From: Paracoccaceae bacterium
GTDB lineage: Bacteria; Pseudomonadota; Alphaproteobacteria; Rhodobacterales; Rhodobacteraceae
Assembly (NCBI GenBank): GCA_016778765.1
Contig: JADHOV010000022.1
Span: forward strand, 1-43,676
DNA: 43,676 bases
Reading direction: 5' to 3'
Part shown: positions 24,647 through 34,978 of the stretch, piece after piece
How positions within the stretch are numbered: position 1 is the first letter of the stretch
Layout of the letters: each line of letters starts with the position of its first letter
Position numbers and translations under genes: made by a program
The notes under the pieces: generated by a model
The model's input: the letters and a program-made list of their open reading frames with translations, nothing else
Told to the model about the DNA's origin: nothing
Database searches by the model: none

Positions 24647-26275
24647 TTAATGCCCGCTTTCCAAAATTCCGGTACGCACAGAATAATTCACCGCCAGCGC
24701 ATAATCCGGGTCATCCTCGCTATCAACCATCAGATGGCCAGCCTTGCTGAGCAAACGGTGGCAATCGCGGCTGAGATGACGCAATTGAATGCGCTTTCCA
24801 GCCCCCTCATATTTTGCTGCCACGGCTTCGATCGCCTGAAGCGCCGATTGATCCACCACCCGACTATCCGCGAAATCGACGACCACCGTATCTGGATCTT
24901 CATCTGGAGTGAATAATTCAACGAACCCATCAGATGAGCCGAAAAACAAAGGTCCTTGAATGCGATAGGATTTGCTGCCATCTTGATTGATTTCTTCATG
25001 AGCATGGATCCGGCGCGCGTTGTTCCACGCATAGGCCAAGGCCGAAACAATCACCCCCACCACGACGGCAACCGCGAGATCAGACAGAACCGTCACGATG
25101 GTGACCAAAACCGTAACGAAGGCATCTGTAAAAGGCACGCGGCGCAAAATCGTAAGCGAGTTCCACGCGAAGGTTCCAATCACGACCATGAACATCACCC
25201 CGACAAGCGCGGCCAAAGGGATCATTTCGATGATGCTTGAGCACACCAAAATAAACAGCAGCAAGAATAAAGCCGCTGCGATCCCGGCGATCCGCGTGCG
25301 TCCACCCGAGCGCACATTGATCATCGACTGCCCGATCATCGCGCAGCCTCCCATCCCGCCAAAAAACCCGGTCACGGTATTTGCTACACCTTGCGCAACG
25401 CATTCTTGGCTGGCGCCGCCGCGTTTATTGGTCATCTCGCCCACAAGGTTTAGGGTTAAAAGGCTTTCGATCAAACCAATCGCGGCCAAAATGATTGAAT
25501 AGGGCAAGATGATTTGAAAGGTTTCCCAACTCAGCTCAACTCTGGGAAAATGGAAGCTGGGCAGCCCACCTTTGATGGACGCCATATCGCCCACTCTGGG
25601 CACATCCAACCCGAAGCCAATCACCACAGCGGCGACAATACCAATGCCCGCCAAAGGCGCTGGAATAATTTTTGTCACGCGCGGCATGATGTAAATAATA
25701 CCCATCGTAAGCGCCACAAGACCCAACATAGTGATCAAGGGAGTTCCGCTTAACCATTCTCCACCAAAAGCCCCATGCCCGCCAATTTCCATCGTACCTG
25801 GCACTTTGAACTGGGTGAGCTGCGCAAGAAAAATTACAATCGCCAATCCGTTTACAAAGCCCAACATCACCGGATGCGGCACCAACCGGATAAATTTCCC
25901 CCATTGCATGACACCGGCAAAGATTTGTAAAACCCCCATCAGCACCACGGCAGCGAACAGATATTCAACACCATGCTGTGCAACGAGGGCGACCATCACA
26001 ACCGCCAGCGCCCCCGTTGCGCCAGAAATCATCCCAGGGCGCCCCCCCATCACCGCCGTGATCAAACCTACCAAAAACGCCGCATAAAGCCCAACCAACG
26101 GATGAACCCCAGCAACGAAGGCAAAAGCCACCGCTTCGGGAATTAGAGCCAAGGCCACGGTGAGACCAGAGAGCAATTCGATACGCAACCGCGCCGCGCT
26201 CAATCCTTCATCATTCATCACGTTCAAATCGGGCATGGTCAAATTGGCAAAAGAGCCGAGGATGGCACGTTTCAT
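24647..26275 (-). CDS. SulP/SLC26 family anion transporter with STAS domain
   Basis: The protein has 542 residues from ATG 26275; a TTG four codons upstream is possible. The N-terminal 400 residues hold 12-14 hydrophobic segments with the SulP signature (LALIPEAVAFAFVAGVHPLVGLYAAF, in parts). The C-terminal 130 residues form a cytosolic STAS domain (VVVDFADSRVVDQSALQAI). Family members carry sulfate, bicarbonate (BicA-like) or other anions, often with Na+ or H+. Short ASQECVAQGVAN and GGMGGCAMIGQS motifs are typical of the bacterial branch that includes bicarbonate carriers. The anion is not decided by sequence. Confidence 0.9.
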   Translation of the reverse strand: MKRAILGSFANLTMPDLNVMNDEGLSAARLRIELLSGLTVALALIPEAVAFAFVAGVHPLVGLYAAFLVGLITAVMGGRPGMISGATGALAVVMVALVAQHGVEYLFAAVVLMGVLQIFAGVMQWGKFIRLVPHPVMLGFVNGLAIVIFLAQLTQFKVPGTMEIGGHGAFGGEWLSGTPLITMLGLVALTMGIIYIMPRVTKIIPAPLAGIGIVAAVVIGFGLDVPRVGDMASIKGGLPSFHFPRVELSWETFQIILPYSIILAAIGLIESLLTLNLVGEMTNKRGGASQECVAQGVANTVTGFFGGMGGCAMIGQSMINVRSGGRTRIAGIAAALFLLLFILVCSSIIEMIPLAALVGVMFMVVIGTFAWNSLTILRRVPFTDAFVTVLVTIVTVLSDLAVAVVVGVIVSALAYAWNNARRIHAHEEINQDGSKSYRIQGPLFFGSSDGFVELFTPDEDPDTVVVDFADSRVVDQSALQAIEAVAAKYEGAGKRIQLRHLSRDCHRLLSKAGHLMVDSEDDPDYALAVNYSVRTGILESGH

Positions 26276-26483
26276 AAGCTTATCCAAATCGCTGGGAGTG
26301 TGTTCAAAATGTCCATTAACGCATTTTTTCCAAAGAGAACAGCCTAGTTGTGCCTACGGCAGCGTTACAACGGGCCCGCCCTGCAGCGCGGCGCATCTAT
26401 TCGACAATCAAGATTGAGACATCCAACTTGAAAAGAAAAATTATTTCGTGTTACCAGCGCTTTAAGTTGCTTCTGGAGATCGT

Positions 26484-27014
26484 ATGAAAACCGTAAAAGA
26501 CTATATTCGCACAATCCCTGATTTTCCTCATGCTGGCATTATGTTTCGCGATGTCACCACCTTGTTCAATGACCCTGACGGGTTTCAATTGGCGATCAAA
26601 CAATTGGTTGCACCCTTTCTTGAGCAAAAAATTGACAAAGTTGCGGGTTTAGAGGCGCGCGGATTTATTTTAGGTGGCGCCGTTGCCTACCATCTGGACT
26701 GCGGCTTCGTTCCGATCCGCAAACAGGGAAAGCTACCCGGATCGGTTATCAGCCAAGATTATACGCTAGAATATGGCCAAGCCGTGCTTGAATTGCACGA
26801 AGACGCAATCGAAGCGGGTGAAACCGTCTTGGTGGTCGATGATCTTTTGGCCACCGGGGGCACGGCCGAGGCTGGCGTGAAACTGATTGAGCGGCTTGGC
26901 GGCGATGTAACGGCCTGTGCCTTTGTGATTGATTTGCCCGAGCTTGGCGGATCACAGAAATTGCAGGCGATGGGCTTGCCCTTGCACAGCCTTTGCTCTT
27001 TTGAAGGCCATTAA
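26484..27014 (+). CDS. apt: Adenine phosphoribosyltransferase
   Basis: The 176-residue enzyme converts adenine and PRPP to AMP for purine salvage. The PRPP-binding loop [14 protein letters not shown] (about residues 114-127) and the substrate block [14 protein letters not shown] are intact. The length matches the family. A GGAG ribosome binding site precedes ATG 26484. It is divergent from the SulP gene and followed after 54 bases by the DCC-family gene. Confidence 0.96.
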   Translation: MKTVKDYIRTIPDFPHAGIMFRDVTTLFNDPDGFQLAIKQLVAPFLEQKIDKVAGLEARGFILGGAVAYHLDCGFVPIRKQGKLPGSVISQDYTLEYGQAVLELHEDAIEAGETVLVVDDLLATGGTAEAGVKLIERLGGDVTACAFVIDLPELGGSQKLQAMGLPLHSLCSFEGH

Positions 27015-27068
27015 GCGCTTGTCATTTTGCATTTGCCGCCTAGTTCATGGGCTGCAAGGAGTTGCAAG

Positions 27069-27473
27069 ATGCCAAAAGAAACCGAAATTTTATACAACGC
27101 AGATTGCCCTATATGCCGCTTTGAAATAGACCATTACGCCGCCTACAGCGCTGATCGCGGGCTCGCGTTGCGCTTTGATGATCTCAACAGTTGCGATTTA
27201 AACAGCTGGTGCTTAAGCGCGGATCAAGCCGCGAAGCGCCTGTACGTGCGTAAATCAGGGCAGCTCTATAGCGGCATACCCGCCTTTTTGGTGCTTTGGC
27301 AAGATATGCCGCGCTATCGTTTTCTAGCGCGACTGATCGGCTTGCCGATCTTAAAACAAGCCGCTTCTGCCATTTATGATTATGCACTTGCGCCCGCTAT
27401 ATATCGCTGGCATTTGCGCCGGCAAGCGCGTAGGACCGCGCCCCAGAGCAATGGGAATAGCCAAGGTTTTTAA
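27069..27473 (+). CDS. DCC family (DUF393) thiol-disulfide oxidoreductase-like protein
   Basis: The start is ATG 27069 ([10 protein letters not shown]), after AAGGAG; a longer frame from 27027 overlaps the apt 3' region. The 134-residue protein has the DxxCPxC signature near its N-terminus ([12 protein letters not shown]) and a thioredoxin-like redox fold predicted for the family. Function is not established biochemically. It ends four bases inside the convergent argF gene (27470-27473). Confidence 0.85.
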   Translation: MPKETEILYNADCPICRFEIDHYAAYSADRGLALRFDDLNSCDLNSWCLSADQAAKRLYVRKSGQLYSGIPAFLVLWQDMPRYRFLARLIGLPILKQAASAIYDYALAPAIYRWHLRRQARRTAPQSNGNSQGF

Positions 27474-28396
27474 AGGCCCAAACAATGCCGCATGATTGCT
27501 TTTTGTACGTGCAAGCGGTTTTCAGCCTCATCAAATATCACAGATTGCGGGCCATCCATCACGTCTGATGTGGCCTCATCCTCGCGATGCGCCGGCAGGC
27601 AATGCATGAACAAAGCCTCAGGTTTGGCATTGGCCATCAAGGCGCTGTTCACCTGATAGCCACGCAATTGATTATGCCGACGTTCGCGCGCTGATTGCGG
27701 ATCATGCATGCTGACCCATGTATCCGTAACCACAAGATCAGCACCCTCGACAGCCTTTTGAGGATTGCGCTCAATCTCAATTTTTACGCCTTTCGCGCGC
27801 GCCGCGCTCAAAAACACCTCTTCGGGATCTAGGGGCTCAGGCCCGGTAAAGGTGAGATCAAACCCGAATTGCCCTGCAGCATGGGCAAAACTGGCAAAGA
27901 CATTATTGCCATCGCCTGACCACACAACTTTCTTGCCTTTGATCGGGCCGCGATGTTCCTCAAACGTCATGATATCGGCCATAATTTGGCAGGGATGCGT
28001 GCGATTGGTCAGCCCGTTTATCACTGGTACGCTGGCATGTTCCGCCATTTCCAGCAGCGTGGCCTCCTCAAAGGTTCTGATCATGATCAAATCCACATAG
28101 CGGCTCAGAACCCGCGCCGTGTCAGCGATGGTTTCCCCATGTCCAAGCTGCATATCTGCACCCGAAAGCACCATGGTTTCGCCCCCCATCTGGCGCACAC
28201 CAACATCAAAACTAATCCGCGTACGGGTTGAAGGTTTTTCAAAAATCAATGCCACCATCTGGCCCGCCAAAGGCCGTCCGCGGTCTAACGCAGCGCGCGG
28301 TTGCCCAGCGCGGTCGCTTTTCATCTCCATCGCCTGGTCGATAATCTGACGCAGAGCTTCGGGTGCGGATTTATGAATATCGAGAAAATGTTGCAT
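27470..28396 (-). CDS. argF: Ornithine carbamoyltransferase
   Basis: The 308-residue enzyme joins carbamoyl phosphate and ornithine to make citrulline in arginine biosynthesis. Hallmarks are the carbamoyl-phosphate loop FEKPSTRTR (about residue 53), HPCQ (about 134), and the catalytic-cysteine motif [10 protein letters not shown] near residue 270. It is cotranscribed with argD upstream (90-base gap). Its stop overlaps the convergent DCC gene. Confidence 0.96.
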   Translation of the reverse strand: MQHFLDIHKSAPEALRQIIDQAMEMKSDRAGQPRAALDRGRPLAGQMVALIFEKPSTRTRISFDVGVRQMGGETMVLSGADMQLGHGETIADTARVLSRYVDLIMIRTFEEATLLEMAEHASVPVINGLTNRTHPCQIMADIMTFEEHRGPIKGKKVVWSGDGNNVFASFAHAAGQFGFDLTFTGPEPLDPEEVFLSAARAKGVKIEIERNPQKAVEGADLVVTDTWVSMHDPQSARERRHNQLRGYQVNSALMANAKPEALFMHCLPAHREDEATSDVMDGPQSVIFDEAENRLHVQKAIMRHCLGL

Positions 28397-28486
28397 CCAG
28401 ATTTTCCTTATTTTTCGACGCGCGCAGCGGGTTTAAACCGCGCAAACTGACCTATGGGTGGCAAAGCTTCAAGCGCGCCATTAAGA

Positions 28487-29662
28487 TTATTTTGACTTTA
28501 AGCGCAGCGCCGCCTGATCAAGGCGCTCGATTGCCAGCTCTATCTCATCATCCGTGATGTTTAGCGGCGGTAACAAACGGATCACATTATCCCCAGCAGG
28601 AACGGTGATAACCAACGCCTCATAGCCTGCCGCGACCATATCTGTATTTGTACATTTACACTTTAATCCCAGCATCAAGCCTTCCCCGCGCAGGCTGTCA
28701 AATACATCCGGATGCGCCGCGATCAGCCCCCCCAATTTTTGTTTGAACACCGCTGACTTCCGGCGCACCTCAGCCAAAAAAGCCTCATCAGCAACGTTTG
28801 CCAAAACCGCGCATCCAACAGCACAGGCCAAAGGATTGCCGCCATAAGTTGAACCATGCGTGCCCGCGCCCATACCCAAAGCCGCCGCTTCGCTGGCCAA
28901 AACAGCCCCCAAAGGAAACCCGCCACCAATGCCTTTTGCCACCATCATAATATCTGGGGTAACGCCCGCCCATTCATGGGCAAACAACTTACCACTGCGG
29001 CCAAGACCACATTGCACTTCGTCAAAAATTAACAACAGATTGTGGCGGTCGCAAAGCTCTCTCAGGCCTTTCAAACAGGCATCCGGAACAGGGCGAATAC
29101 CGCCCTCACCTTGAATTGGTTCAATCAAAATAGCCGCGGTTTTCGCCGTAATAGCGGCGTCAAGCGCAGCGTGATCGGCCCAATCAAGATGCACAAATCC
29201 CGGCAGAAGCGGGCCAAAGCCTTTGGTCATTTTTTCTGATCCCGCCGCCGCGATACCCGCCGAAGAGCGGCCATGAAAGGATCCCGAGAAGGTGATAATC
29301 TCAACGCGTTCCGACTGGCCTTTTTCGAACCAATATTTGCGCGCCATTTTAACCGCAAGCTCGCAGCTTTCGGTGCCCGAATTCGTGAAAAACACCGTAT
29401 CGGCGAAACTCTGCGCCACAAGTTGATCCGCCAGCGCCTTTTGTTGGGGGATCTTATATAGGTTCGAGACATGCCAAAGGTTTTGCGCTTGCGCGGTTAG
29501 GGCCGCAACAAGGCTCGGATGGGCATGGCCCAGCGCATTCACGGCAATGCCCGCGCCCAAATCCAAAAATCGGCGGCCATCTTCTTCGATCAGCCAGGTG
29601 CCTTCGCCTTTGGTGAAACTTAAAGGGGCGCGCGCGTAAGTAGGTAAAATTGAGGGGATCAT
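28487..29662 (-). CDS. argD: Acetylornithine/succinyldiaminopimelate aminotransferase
   Basis: The start is ATG 29662 (MIPSILPTYARAPLSF); the longer frame to 29716 adds residues with no family match. The 391-residue class III PLP aminotransferase shows TNSGTESCELAVKMAR, the phosphate-binding SGSFHGRSSAG, the cofactor Asp in LLIFDEVQCGLGRSG, and the PLP-binding Lys in VAKGIGGGFPLGA. It supplies N-acetylornithine (and possibly acts in lysine biosynthesis) ahead of argF in the same operon. Confidence 0.95.
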   Translation of the reverse strand: MIPSILPTYARAPLSFTKGEGTWLIEEDGRRFLDLGAGIAVNALGHAHPSLVAALTAQAQNLWHVSNLYKIPQQKALADQLVAQSFADTVFFTNSGTESCELAVKMARKYWFEKGQSERVEIITFSGSFHGRSSAGIAAAGSEKMTKGFGPLLPGFVHLDWADHAALDAAITAKTAAILIEPIQGEGGIRPVPDACLKGLRELCDRHNLLLIFDEVQCGLGRSGKLFAHEWAGVTPDIMMVAKGIGGGFPLGAVLASEAAALGMGAGTHGSTYGGNPLACAVGCAVLANVADEAFLAEVRRKSAVFKQKLGGLIAAHPDVFDSLRGEGLMLGLKCKCTNTDMVAAGYEALVITVPAGDNVIRLLPPLNITDDEIELAIERLDQAALRLKSK

Positions 29663-29758
29663 AACGGGATCTATCCTTGAAAAACAAAGTATCTGGAATG
29701 GCCTTAGGCCGGGCAAACCGCGTCGCGCGCGCAGGGGCCGCGAATAAAAAACAAAGAA

Positions 29759-29842
29759 TTAGCCGCGTCGGAGCCGGCTTTTAAGCGCACGATATATCAT
29801 AAAAACCAAAAAACAGAATTCGAGCAGTGGTGCAAGGTACAT
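29759..29842 (-). CDS. 27-residue single-span membrane ORF coupled to the flavin reductase gene
   Basis: The ATG at 29842-29840 overlaps the stop codon of the flavin reductase gene (TAATG), the usual arrangement for translational coupling. The reading frame encodes MYLAPLLEFCFLVFMIYRAL then KSRLRRG: about 18 hydrophobic residues followed by a strongly basic tail, as in small inner-membrane proteins with a cytosolic C-terminus. It is too short for family assignment. Chance is possible. Confidence 0.4.
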   Translation of the reverse strand: MYLAPLLEFCFLVFMIYRALKSRLRRG

Positions 29843-30513
29843 TATGTCCTTGGTTTGATATTGGGGTTTTTGCCTTCATCTGGACGGGACAATTCAAACG
29901 TCTTTTCAATGATTGCATAATCCCGATACCCCAAACGCGTTAAGGGCTTAAATTTCGTGACATCAAACCGGCCATTTTCGATACAATCCTCCCGCATATG
30001 CACACCAATCACTTCTCCAAACACGGCAAAATTAGCCGCGCCGGGAAGGTTAACAATTTGCGTCAGCTTACATTCTAACGCCGCAGGCGCCCCAGAAACG
30101 CGCGCGCAATTTATAATGTTGCACGCGATCTGCTGCAGGCCGGCTTGTTCATATTCATTGGTATCATAGGGCAAAGTGGCAGCGCTTGCATTCATTTGCT
30201 CGATCATCGCATGTTCAACAATATTCACGCAAAAAACGCCTGTTTCCCGGATATTGGCAACGCTGTCTTTTGTGCCATTTTGATCCGGCTTTTCTCCCGT
30301 TGAGGCAAACATCACCTGCGGCGGCTCATAGGCCACGGCATTGAAAAACGAATAAGGGGCAAGGTTATTGCGCCCTTGGGCATCGCGGGTTGAAATCCAA
30401 CCGATTGGCCGAGGCGTCACAATGGCATTAAAAGGGTTATAAGGCAGGCCATGGCCTTGCTCGGGTTCGTAAAATATAGCTTTCTCTCCTGTTTGATCCT
30501 GACTTATCGTCAT
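29842..30513 (-). CDS. Flavin reductase family protein (FMN-binding split barrel)
   Basis: The start is ATG 30513 (MTISQDQTGEK); a longer frame to 30669 would overlap the divergent GNAT gene and is unlikely. The 223-residue protein has the family blocks IVTPRPIGWISTRD, NLAPYSFFNAVAYEPPQVMFAS and GVFCVNIVE, which line the FMN site of the DIM6/NTAB group. Members reduce flavins or act as flavin-dependent oxidoreductases of unknown substrate. Only 23 bases separate it from the divergent acetyltransferase. Confidence 0.88.
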   Translation of the reverse strand: MTISQDQTGEKAIFYEPEQGHGLPYNPFNAIVTPRPIGWISTRDAQGRNNLAPYSFFNAVAYEPPQVMFASTGEKPDQNGTKDSVANIRETGVFCVNIVEHAMIEQMNASAATLPYDTNEYEQAGLQQIACNIINCARVSGAPAALECKLTQIVNLPGAANFAVFGEVIGVHMREDCIENGRFDVTKFKPLTRLGYRDYAIIEKTFELSRPDEGKNPNIKPRT

Positions 30514-30536
30514 GTTAAGCCCAATTCCAGCGCAAA

Positions 30537-31046
30537 GTGGAATATGAAGCCGTGCTTGATTTAATGCCAGAAACGCCCGCAGATTGGTGGGAGGTTGAAG
30601 CTCTGTTTGACCTATGCTTTGCGCCCGGCCGCGAAGCCTTGTCATCTTATCGCCTGCGCGATGATGCAAACCCAGTGGCGGCCTTATGCTTTTTGATCCG
30701 TGACGAAACTGGCGCGCTTGGCGGGGCCATTCGATATTGGCCCGTCAGTATCGCCCAGCAACCAGCGCTGTTATTGGGCCCGGTGGCGGTGCATCCCACC
30801 CGCCAAGGCGAAGGATTGGGGGGCTTTTTGATCCGTGAAAGCCTAAAGATCGCGCAGGACATGGGTCACCAGCGGGTCATGCTGATCGGTGACGCGCCTT
30901 ATTATGAAAGATTTGGATTTGTAAAGCTGCAAAATGTTCATATGCCGCCGCCCACCAATCCAAACCGGATCTTGGGCGTCTCGCTGTCCAAAAATGCATG
31001 GAACAAGATCTCTGGGTCGGTCGAAAAACCCGGGTTTGCGCAGTAA
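30537..31046 (+). CDS. GNAT family N-acetyltransferase
   Basis: The 169-residue form starts at GTG 30537; ATG 30564 is an alternative, and neither has a clear ribosome binding site. The acetyl-CoA pyrophosphate loop is visible as HPTRQGEGLGGFLIRESL (the Q/RxxGxG/A motif), and a C-terminal block YYERFGFVKL is typical of YhbS-like enzymes. The acceptor substrate is unknown. Confidence 0.87.
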   Translation: MEYEAVLDLMPETPADWWEVEALFDLCFAPGREALSSYRLRDDANPVAALCFLIRDETGALGGAIRYWPVSIAQQPALLLGPVAVHPTRQGEGLGGFLIRESLKIAQDMGHQRVMLIGDAPYYERFGFVKLQNVHMPPPTNPNRILGVSLSKNAWNKISGSVEKPGFAQ

Positions 31047-31154
31047 GATGCGCAGCCCAACAGCATACGGGTAAGGCGGGCGGTATATTTGCAAACAGTC
31101 ATGCGTTGGTTTGAAGTGCTTTTCTAATCTTATATTTTGCTTTAGAGCGCGCAC

Positions 31155-31919
31155 ATGCCTCGTTACGCTTTCAAAATTGAATATCATGGCGCGCCTTTTT
31201 GTGGATGGCAACGCCAAGCTGATCAGCCCTCGGTTCAAGAGGCGCTAGAAACAGCCCTACGAAAACTTGCCCCCGGGCTGCAGGAGGTGGCCGGTGCTGG
31301 GCGCACGGATACGGGCGTTCACGCAATCGGTCAGGTTGCCCATTGCGATTTAGCCACCCGCTGGGATCCTTTTCGGTTGAGCGAAGCGCTAAACTTTCAC
31401 CTCAAACCACAGCCGGTTTCGATCACCGCTTGCACCGAAGTGGCGGCTGATTGGCACGCACGATTTTCGGCCATCGGGCGCAAATATGTGTTCAAACTTC
31501 TCTCACGGCGCGCGCCCGCCGTGCATAATGCGGGATTGGTGTGGCAAGTGCGCCATGACTTGCACTTAAAGCCCATGCAAGACGCCGCGCAGCATTTGAT
31601 CGGCTTGCATGATTTCACAACCTTCAGATCCAGCATGTGTCAGGCCCAAAGCCCGCTAAAAACCTTAGACCGGCTGCAGATTGAACAGATCGATTTACCC
31701 TTTGGATGCGAATTCCATTTCACCGTAGAGGCTCGCAGTTTTCTACACAATCAGGTGCGCAGCTTCATTGGCACGTTAGAGCGCGTTGGCGCGGGCGCTT
31801 GGTCACCCGATCAGGTCAAGCAAGCGCTTGAAGCGCGATCGCGCGCCGCCTGCGGTCCTGTCAGCCCGCCTCAGGGGTTGTATTTACACTCGGTAAAATA
31901 CCCACAAAATCCTTTTTAA
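31155..31919 (+). CDS. truA: tRNA pseudouridine(38-40) synthase
   Basis: The 254-residue protein modifies uridines 38, 39 and 40 in the anticodon stem of tRNAs. The catalytic Asp is D52 in [11 protein letters not shown]. Other family blocks are [28 protein letters not shown] and [17 protein letters not shown]. Length is typical for bacteria. It ends convergently with the Nudix gene, sharing four bases (31916-31919). Confidence 0.97.
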   Translation: MPRYAFKIEYHGAPFCGWQRQADQPSVQEALETALRKLAPGLQEVAGAGRTDTGVHAIGQVAHCDLATRWDPFRLSEALNFHLKPQPVSITACTEVAADWHARFSAIGRKYVFKLLSRRAPAVHNAGLVWQVRHDLHLKPMQDAAQHLIGLHDFTTFRSSMCQAQSPLKTLDRLQIEQIDLPFGCEFHFTVEARSFLHNQVRSFIGTLERVGAGAWSPDQVKQALEARSRAACGPVSPPQGLYLHSVKYPQNPF

Positions 31920-32371
31920 TTCCCGACATTGCCTTCATCGCTTTCGATCTGCGCCAAAAGTAATCGCTTTAAACTTTGCTCATCCACCATTTTGGCAGCT
32001 TTTTTCAACGATACCCATTTGCGTTGCCGTTGTTTTTTCTCGGGATAGCGCTTTGCTAATGTACAAGAAGCAATTCGATAAACATTGACCTCAAGGGGCA
32101 CTTCCTGTGCGCCGCGCAGGCGTTTGACGTAGTGATATGAGCCGATCAACGCAGGGGATGTTGGATCTGCTATAACCCCAGCCTCTTCCCAGGCTTCCAT
32201 CAAAGCAACTTCGGCCTCGGTTTTATCCTCTTCCAGCCAGCCCTTTGGCAGAATCCAACGTTTGGTTTTTCGACTGGTAATCATCAAGACGGATAATTTG
32301 CCTTTGCGGTGCTTCAAACATAAAGCCGACACTTGCTGCGGCCGATACGCCTTGTTTTCAGAATTGTTCAT
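31916..32371 (-). CDS. Nudix hydrolase (diphosphoinositol-polyphosphate-phosphatase-like branch)
   Basis: The 151-residue protein has a Nudix box from [23 protein letters not shown] (residues about 50-72, in parts). The metal-binding EExG core is intact, but the usual first Glu is Lys and the usual Arg is Met. This deviation is also found in the DIPP-like branch, so activity is still likely. A basic segment [13 protein letters not shown] follows. Substrates of this branch are diphosphoinositol polyphosphates or dinucleoside polyphosphates; which applies here is unknown. Convergent with truA. Confidence 0.85.
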   Translation of the reverse strand: MNNSENKAYRPQQVSALCLKHRKGKLSVLMITSRKTKRWILPKGWLEEDKTEAEVALMEAWEEAGVIADPTSPALIGSYHYVKRLRGAQEVPLEVNVYRIASCTLAKRYPEKKQRQRKWVSLKKAAKMVDEQSLKRLLLAQIESDEGNVGN

Positions 32372-32515
32372 AACGGCGACGATAGGCTTTTCCGCGTGAT
32401 GTTTAAAGACGGCTTAGACCGCTGAATCAGTCTTTCTTATATCCCCTATTTTACAGAGGCTAGTTCAAACCGCGTGCGCAAGCCGCCATAATCTGGGCTC
32501 TGCCTCGGTTTAGCG

Positions 32516-34978
32516 CTATTTCGCCGGCCGCTTTTTATGCAGGCTCGGCAGGGCTTGCGCCGGGTTTTCAGGCCAAGGATGCTTGGGATAGCGCCCACGC
32601 ATATCTTTGCGCACGTCTAGATAACTGCTGCGCCAAAACCCGGGCAGATCCATTGTGGTTTGTAAAGGCCGCCCAGCGGGAGAAAGCAACGTGATTTTAA
32701 GCGGGTTTCCCGCGATATTAGGATGGCTGGTTTGCCCAAACATTTCCTGCAACCGCACCGCAATTTCAGGCACTCCTGAGCTGTAATCAATCGCCAGTTT
32801 ACGCTCAAGCGGAGTCACGAAATGCGCGGGCACCAAGCGATCAAGCTCTGCCGTTTGCTCCCATGAAAGCTGGGTTTGCAAAGCTGGAAGGATGTCAAAG
32901 TTTTTCCAGCTTTCGGCATTTTTAATCTTGCCTAGATATGGCAGCAACCAACTCTCCAAGCTTTCCATCAGCGCCGCGTCTGAAAAATCTGGCATGTTGC
33001 GCCCCACCAAGCTCACGCGGCTGATAAAACGCCGCGCCGCGGGCGTATATACAAGCCCAATCTCGCGCACCCCCTCTAACATAGCCCGCGCAATATCCAG
33101 TTCGGGCGCATCGTTCCAAATCTGTTCGGTAAGCGCAAGCGCACCAAAATATTCAATTTTGCGTGCCACAACACGCGCCTCGCGCTTAGACCACAAACAG
33201 CTTTCTTTCCACCCGATTTGATCGGCAAAGAGGCTGCGCAACTCGGCTTCTGAGAGCGCAATGGCTGCGCGAATTTTAGTTTCTTTTGGATTGCCATCTA
33301 AATCTGCAGCAACCAATAGACGCTGTGAACTTAAAGGGTCTTCTGCATTTAAAATTGCCCCTTTGCCACCTGATAGCAAAAATCGAGGCGCGCCGCCTTT
33401 GCGCCGCAACCCGATCCGGTCTGGATAGGCAAGCGCGATCATCTGAGCATCGCTTAGCGGCTCTGCATGACGCCCAATTTGCTTTTGCAGGCGCTTGGTT
33501 TCAGCTTTGATACTGCTTAAGGTTTGCATCTTTACATCATAGGGCCTGTTTTGCTTAAATTTAGCAAGATCACGCAAGGCTTCGAGGCGAAGGCTAATAT
33601 CGCTTGGCGCGTTGCGGCTTAGGGGGTCCTTTTCGGCAAGCAAACTGGCGATTGGTGCAGCCGCATTGCCTGCTTTGCACATCATATGGGCGGCACGCGG
33701 ATGCATTGGCAAACGCGCCATCTCCTTACCATGGGCGGTCAGACGCTTGGAAGGCGTTAAGGCACCAAGCATCATTAACAGCTCCTGCGCTTCAGCAAAC
33801 GCCTTCGGGTTGGGCTGTGTCAGTAAAGGCAAGTCACCCGGGTTGGCGCCCCACATGGCCAGCTCAATCGCAAGAGGCGCCAGATCTGCTGAACTTATCT
33901 CAGGCGGGGAAAAGGCGACCATAGCGCCCTCTTCCGCTTTTGACCACAATTTGTAACACCATCCGCTGTCAAGGCGCCCAGCGCGGCCCTGGCGCTGCGT
34001 GGCTTCGGCCTTGCTGGCCCGCTGCGTAATCAAGCGGGACATGCCCGAACCCGGATCATATTGAGCGCGCCGGGCCAAGCCTCCATCAATGACGACGCGA
34101 ATGCCCTCGATCGTGAGAGAGGTTTCCGCAATCGCCGTGGCCAATATGATTTTTCGCGTGTCCACGGCCGGCGTCAGCGCTGCTTTCTGATCTTCAAACC
34201 GCATCGCGCCAAATAAAGTTTCCACTGTGCAACTGCTGGGCAAATTGGACTTTAACAAAGCAGCGGTTTTTTGAATTTCACGCTCACCTGGCAAGAACAC
34301 CAAAACCGCACCGCTGGTCTGCATCAGCGCTTTCAAGACCAAATCGCAGATTGCGGTTTCAAATTTAATTGATTTTGGAAGCGGTCGGTCTAGCCAAATG
34401 GGCGCCACTGGAAAACTACGCCCCTCGGCTGCGATCACGGGGGGATGCTGCATCAGCGTGACCAGCGGCGCGACATCCAATGTAGCCGACATCACAAGAA
34501 TACGCAGATCTTCGCGAAACGCATTAGCCGCTTCCAAACACAGGGCCAAACCAAGATCCGCATTCAAAGACCGTTCGTGAAACTCATCAAAAATAACGGC
34601 CCCGATGCCCGTTAATTCAGGATCACTTTGCAACATTCGGGTCAGAATACCCTCGGTCACCACCTCGATACGCGTCCGGGTCGAGGTTTTTTGCTGGCCG
34701 CGCATACGATACCCCACCGTATCGCCAACCGCCCCATTCAGGCTTTGGGCCATGCGTTCCGCAGCGGCGCGGGCTGCCAGACGGCGGGGTTCCAACACAA
34801 TAATCCGGCCTTTAATTTTGCCCGCTGCCAACAAGGCCAGCGGCACTATGGTGGTTTTACCAGCCCCGGGCGGCGCGGTTAAGATCAGTTTAGAGCTGCG
34901 TTCGATTGCTCCAAGAAGCTCTGGGATCACTTTTGTGATCGGCAAAGCGGGATCCGGGCTGAATTTAACGACGCTCAA
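32516..34978 (-). CDS. hrpB: ATP-dependent helicase HrpB
   Basis: I chose TTG 34978, which gives 820 residues, starts close to the conserved LPITKVIPELL of the family and overlaps the DUF3108 gene by 14 bases. The longer frame to 35038 adds unmatched residues. Motifs are Walker A (APPGAGKTT), a DEFH box (IFDEFHER), motif III (MSATLD) and motif VI (QRQGRAGR), then the HrpB-specific C-terminal domain (MHPRAAHM; GVPEIAVRLQEMFG). It is a DEAH-type RNA-helicase family member of uncertain cellular role. Confidence 0.93.
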   Translation of the reverse strand: MSVVKFSPDPALPITKVIPELLGAIERSSKLILTAPPGAGKTTIVPLALLAAGKIKGRIIVLEPRRLAARAAAERMAQSLNGAVGDTVGYRMRGQQKTSTRTRIEVVTEGILTRMLQSDPELTGIGAVIFDEFHERSLNADLGLALCLEAANAFREDLRILVMSATLDVAPLVTLMQHPPVIAAEGRSFPVAPIWLDRPLPKSIKFETAICDLVLKALMQTSGAVLVFLPGEREIQKTAALLKSNLPSSCTVETLFGAMRFEDQKAALTPAVDTRKIILATAIAETSLTIEGIRVVIDGGLARRAQYDPGSGMSRLITQRASKAEATQRQGRAGRLDSGWCYKLWSKAEEGAMVAFSPPEISSADLAPLAIELAMWGANPGDLPLLTQPNPKAFAEAQELLMMLGALTPSKRLTAHGKEMARLPMHPRAAHMMCKAGNAAAPIASLLAEKDPLSRNAPSDISLRLEALRDLAKFKQNRPYDVKMQTLSSIKAETKRLQKQIGRHAEPLSDAQMIALAYPDRIGLRRKGGAPRFLLSGGKGAILNAEDPLSSQRLLVAADLDGNPKETKIRAAIALSEAELRSLFADQIGWKESCLWSKREARVVARKIEYFGALALTEQIWNDAPELDIARAMLEGVREIGLVYTPAARRFISRVSLVGRNMPDFSDAALMESLESWLLPYLGKIKNAESWKNFDILPALQTQLSWEQTAELDRLVPAHFVTPLERKLAIDYSSGVPEIAVRLQEMFGQTSHPNIAGNPLKITLLSPAGRPLQTTMDLPGFWRSSYLDVRKDMRGRYPKHPWPENPAQALPSLHKKRPAK

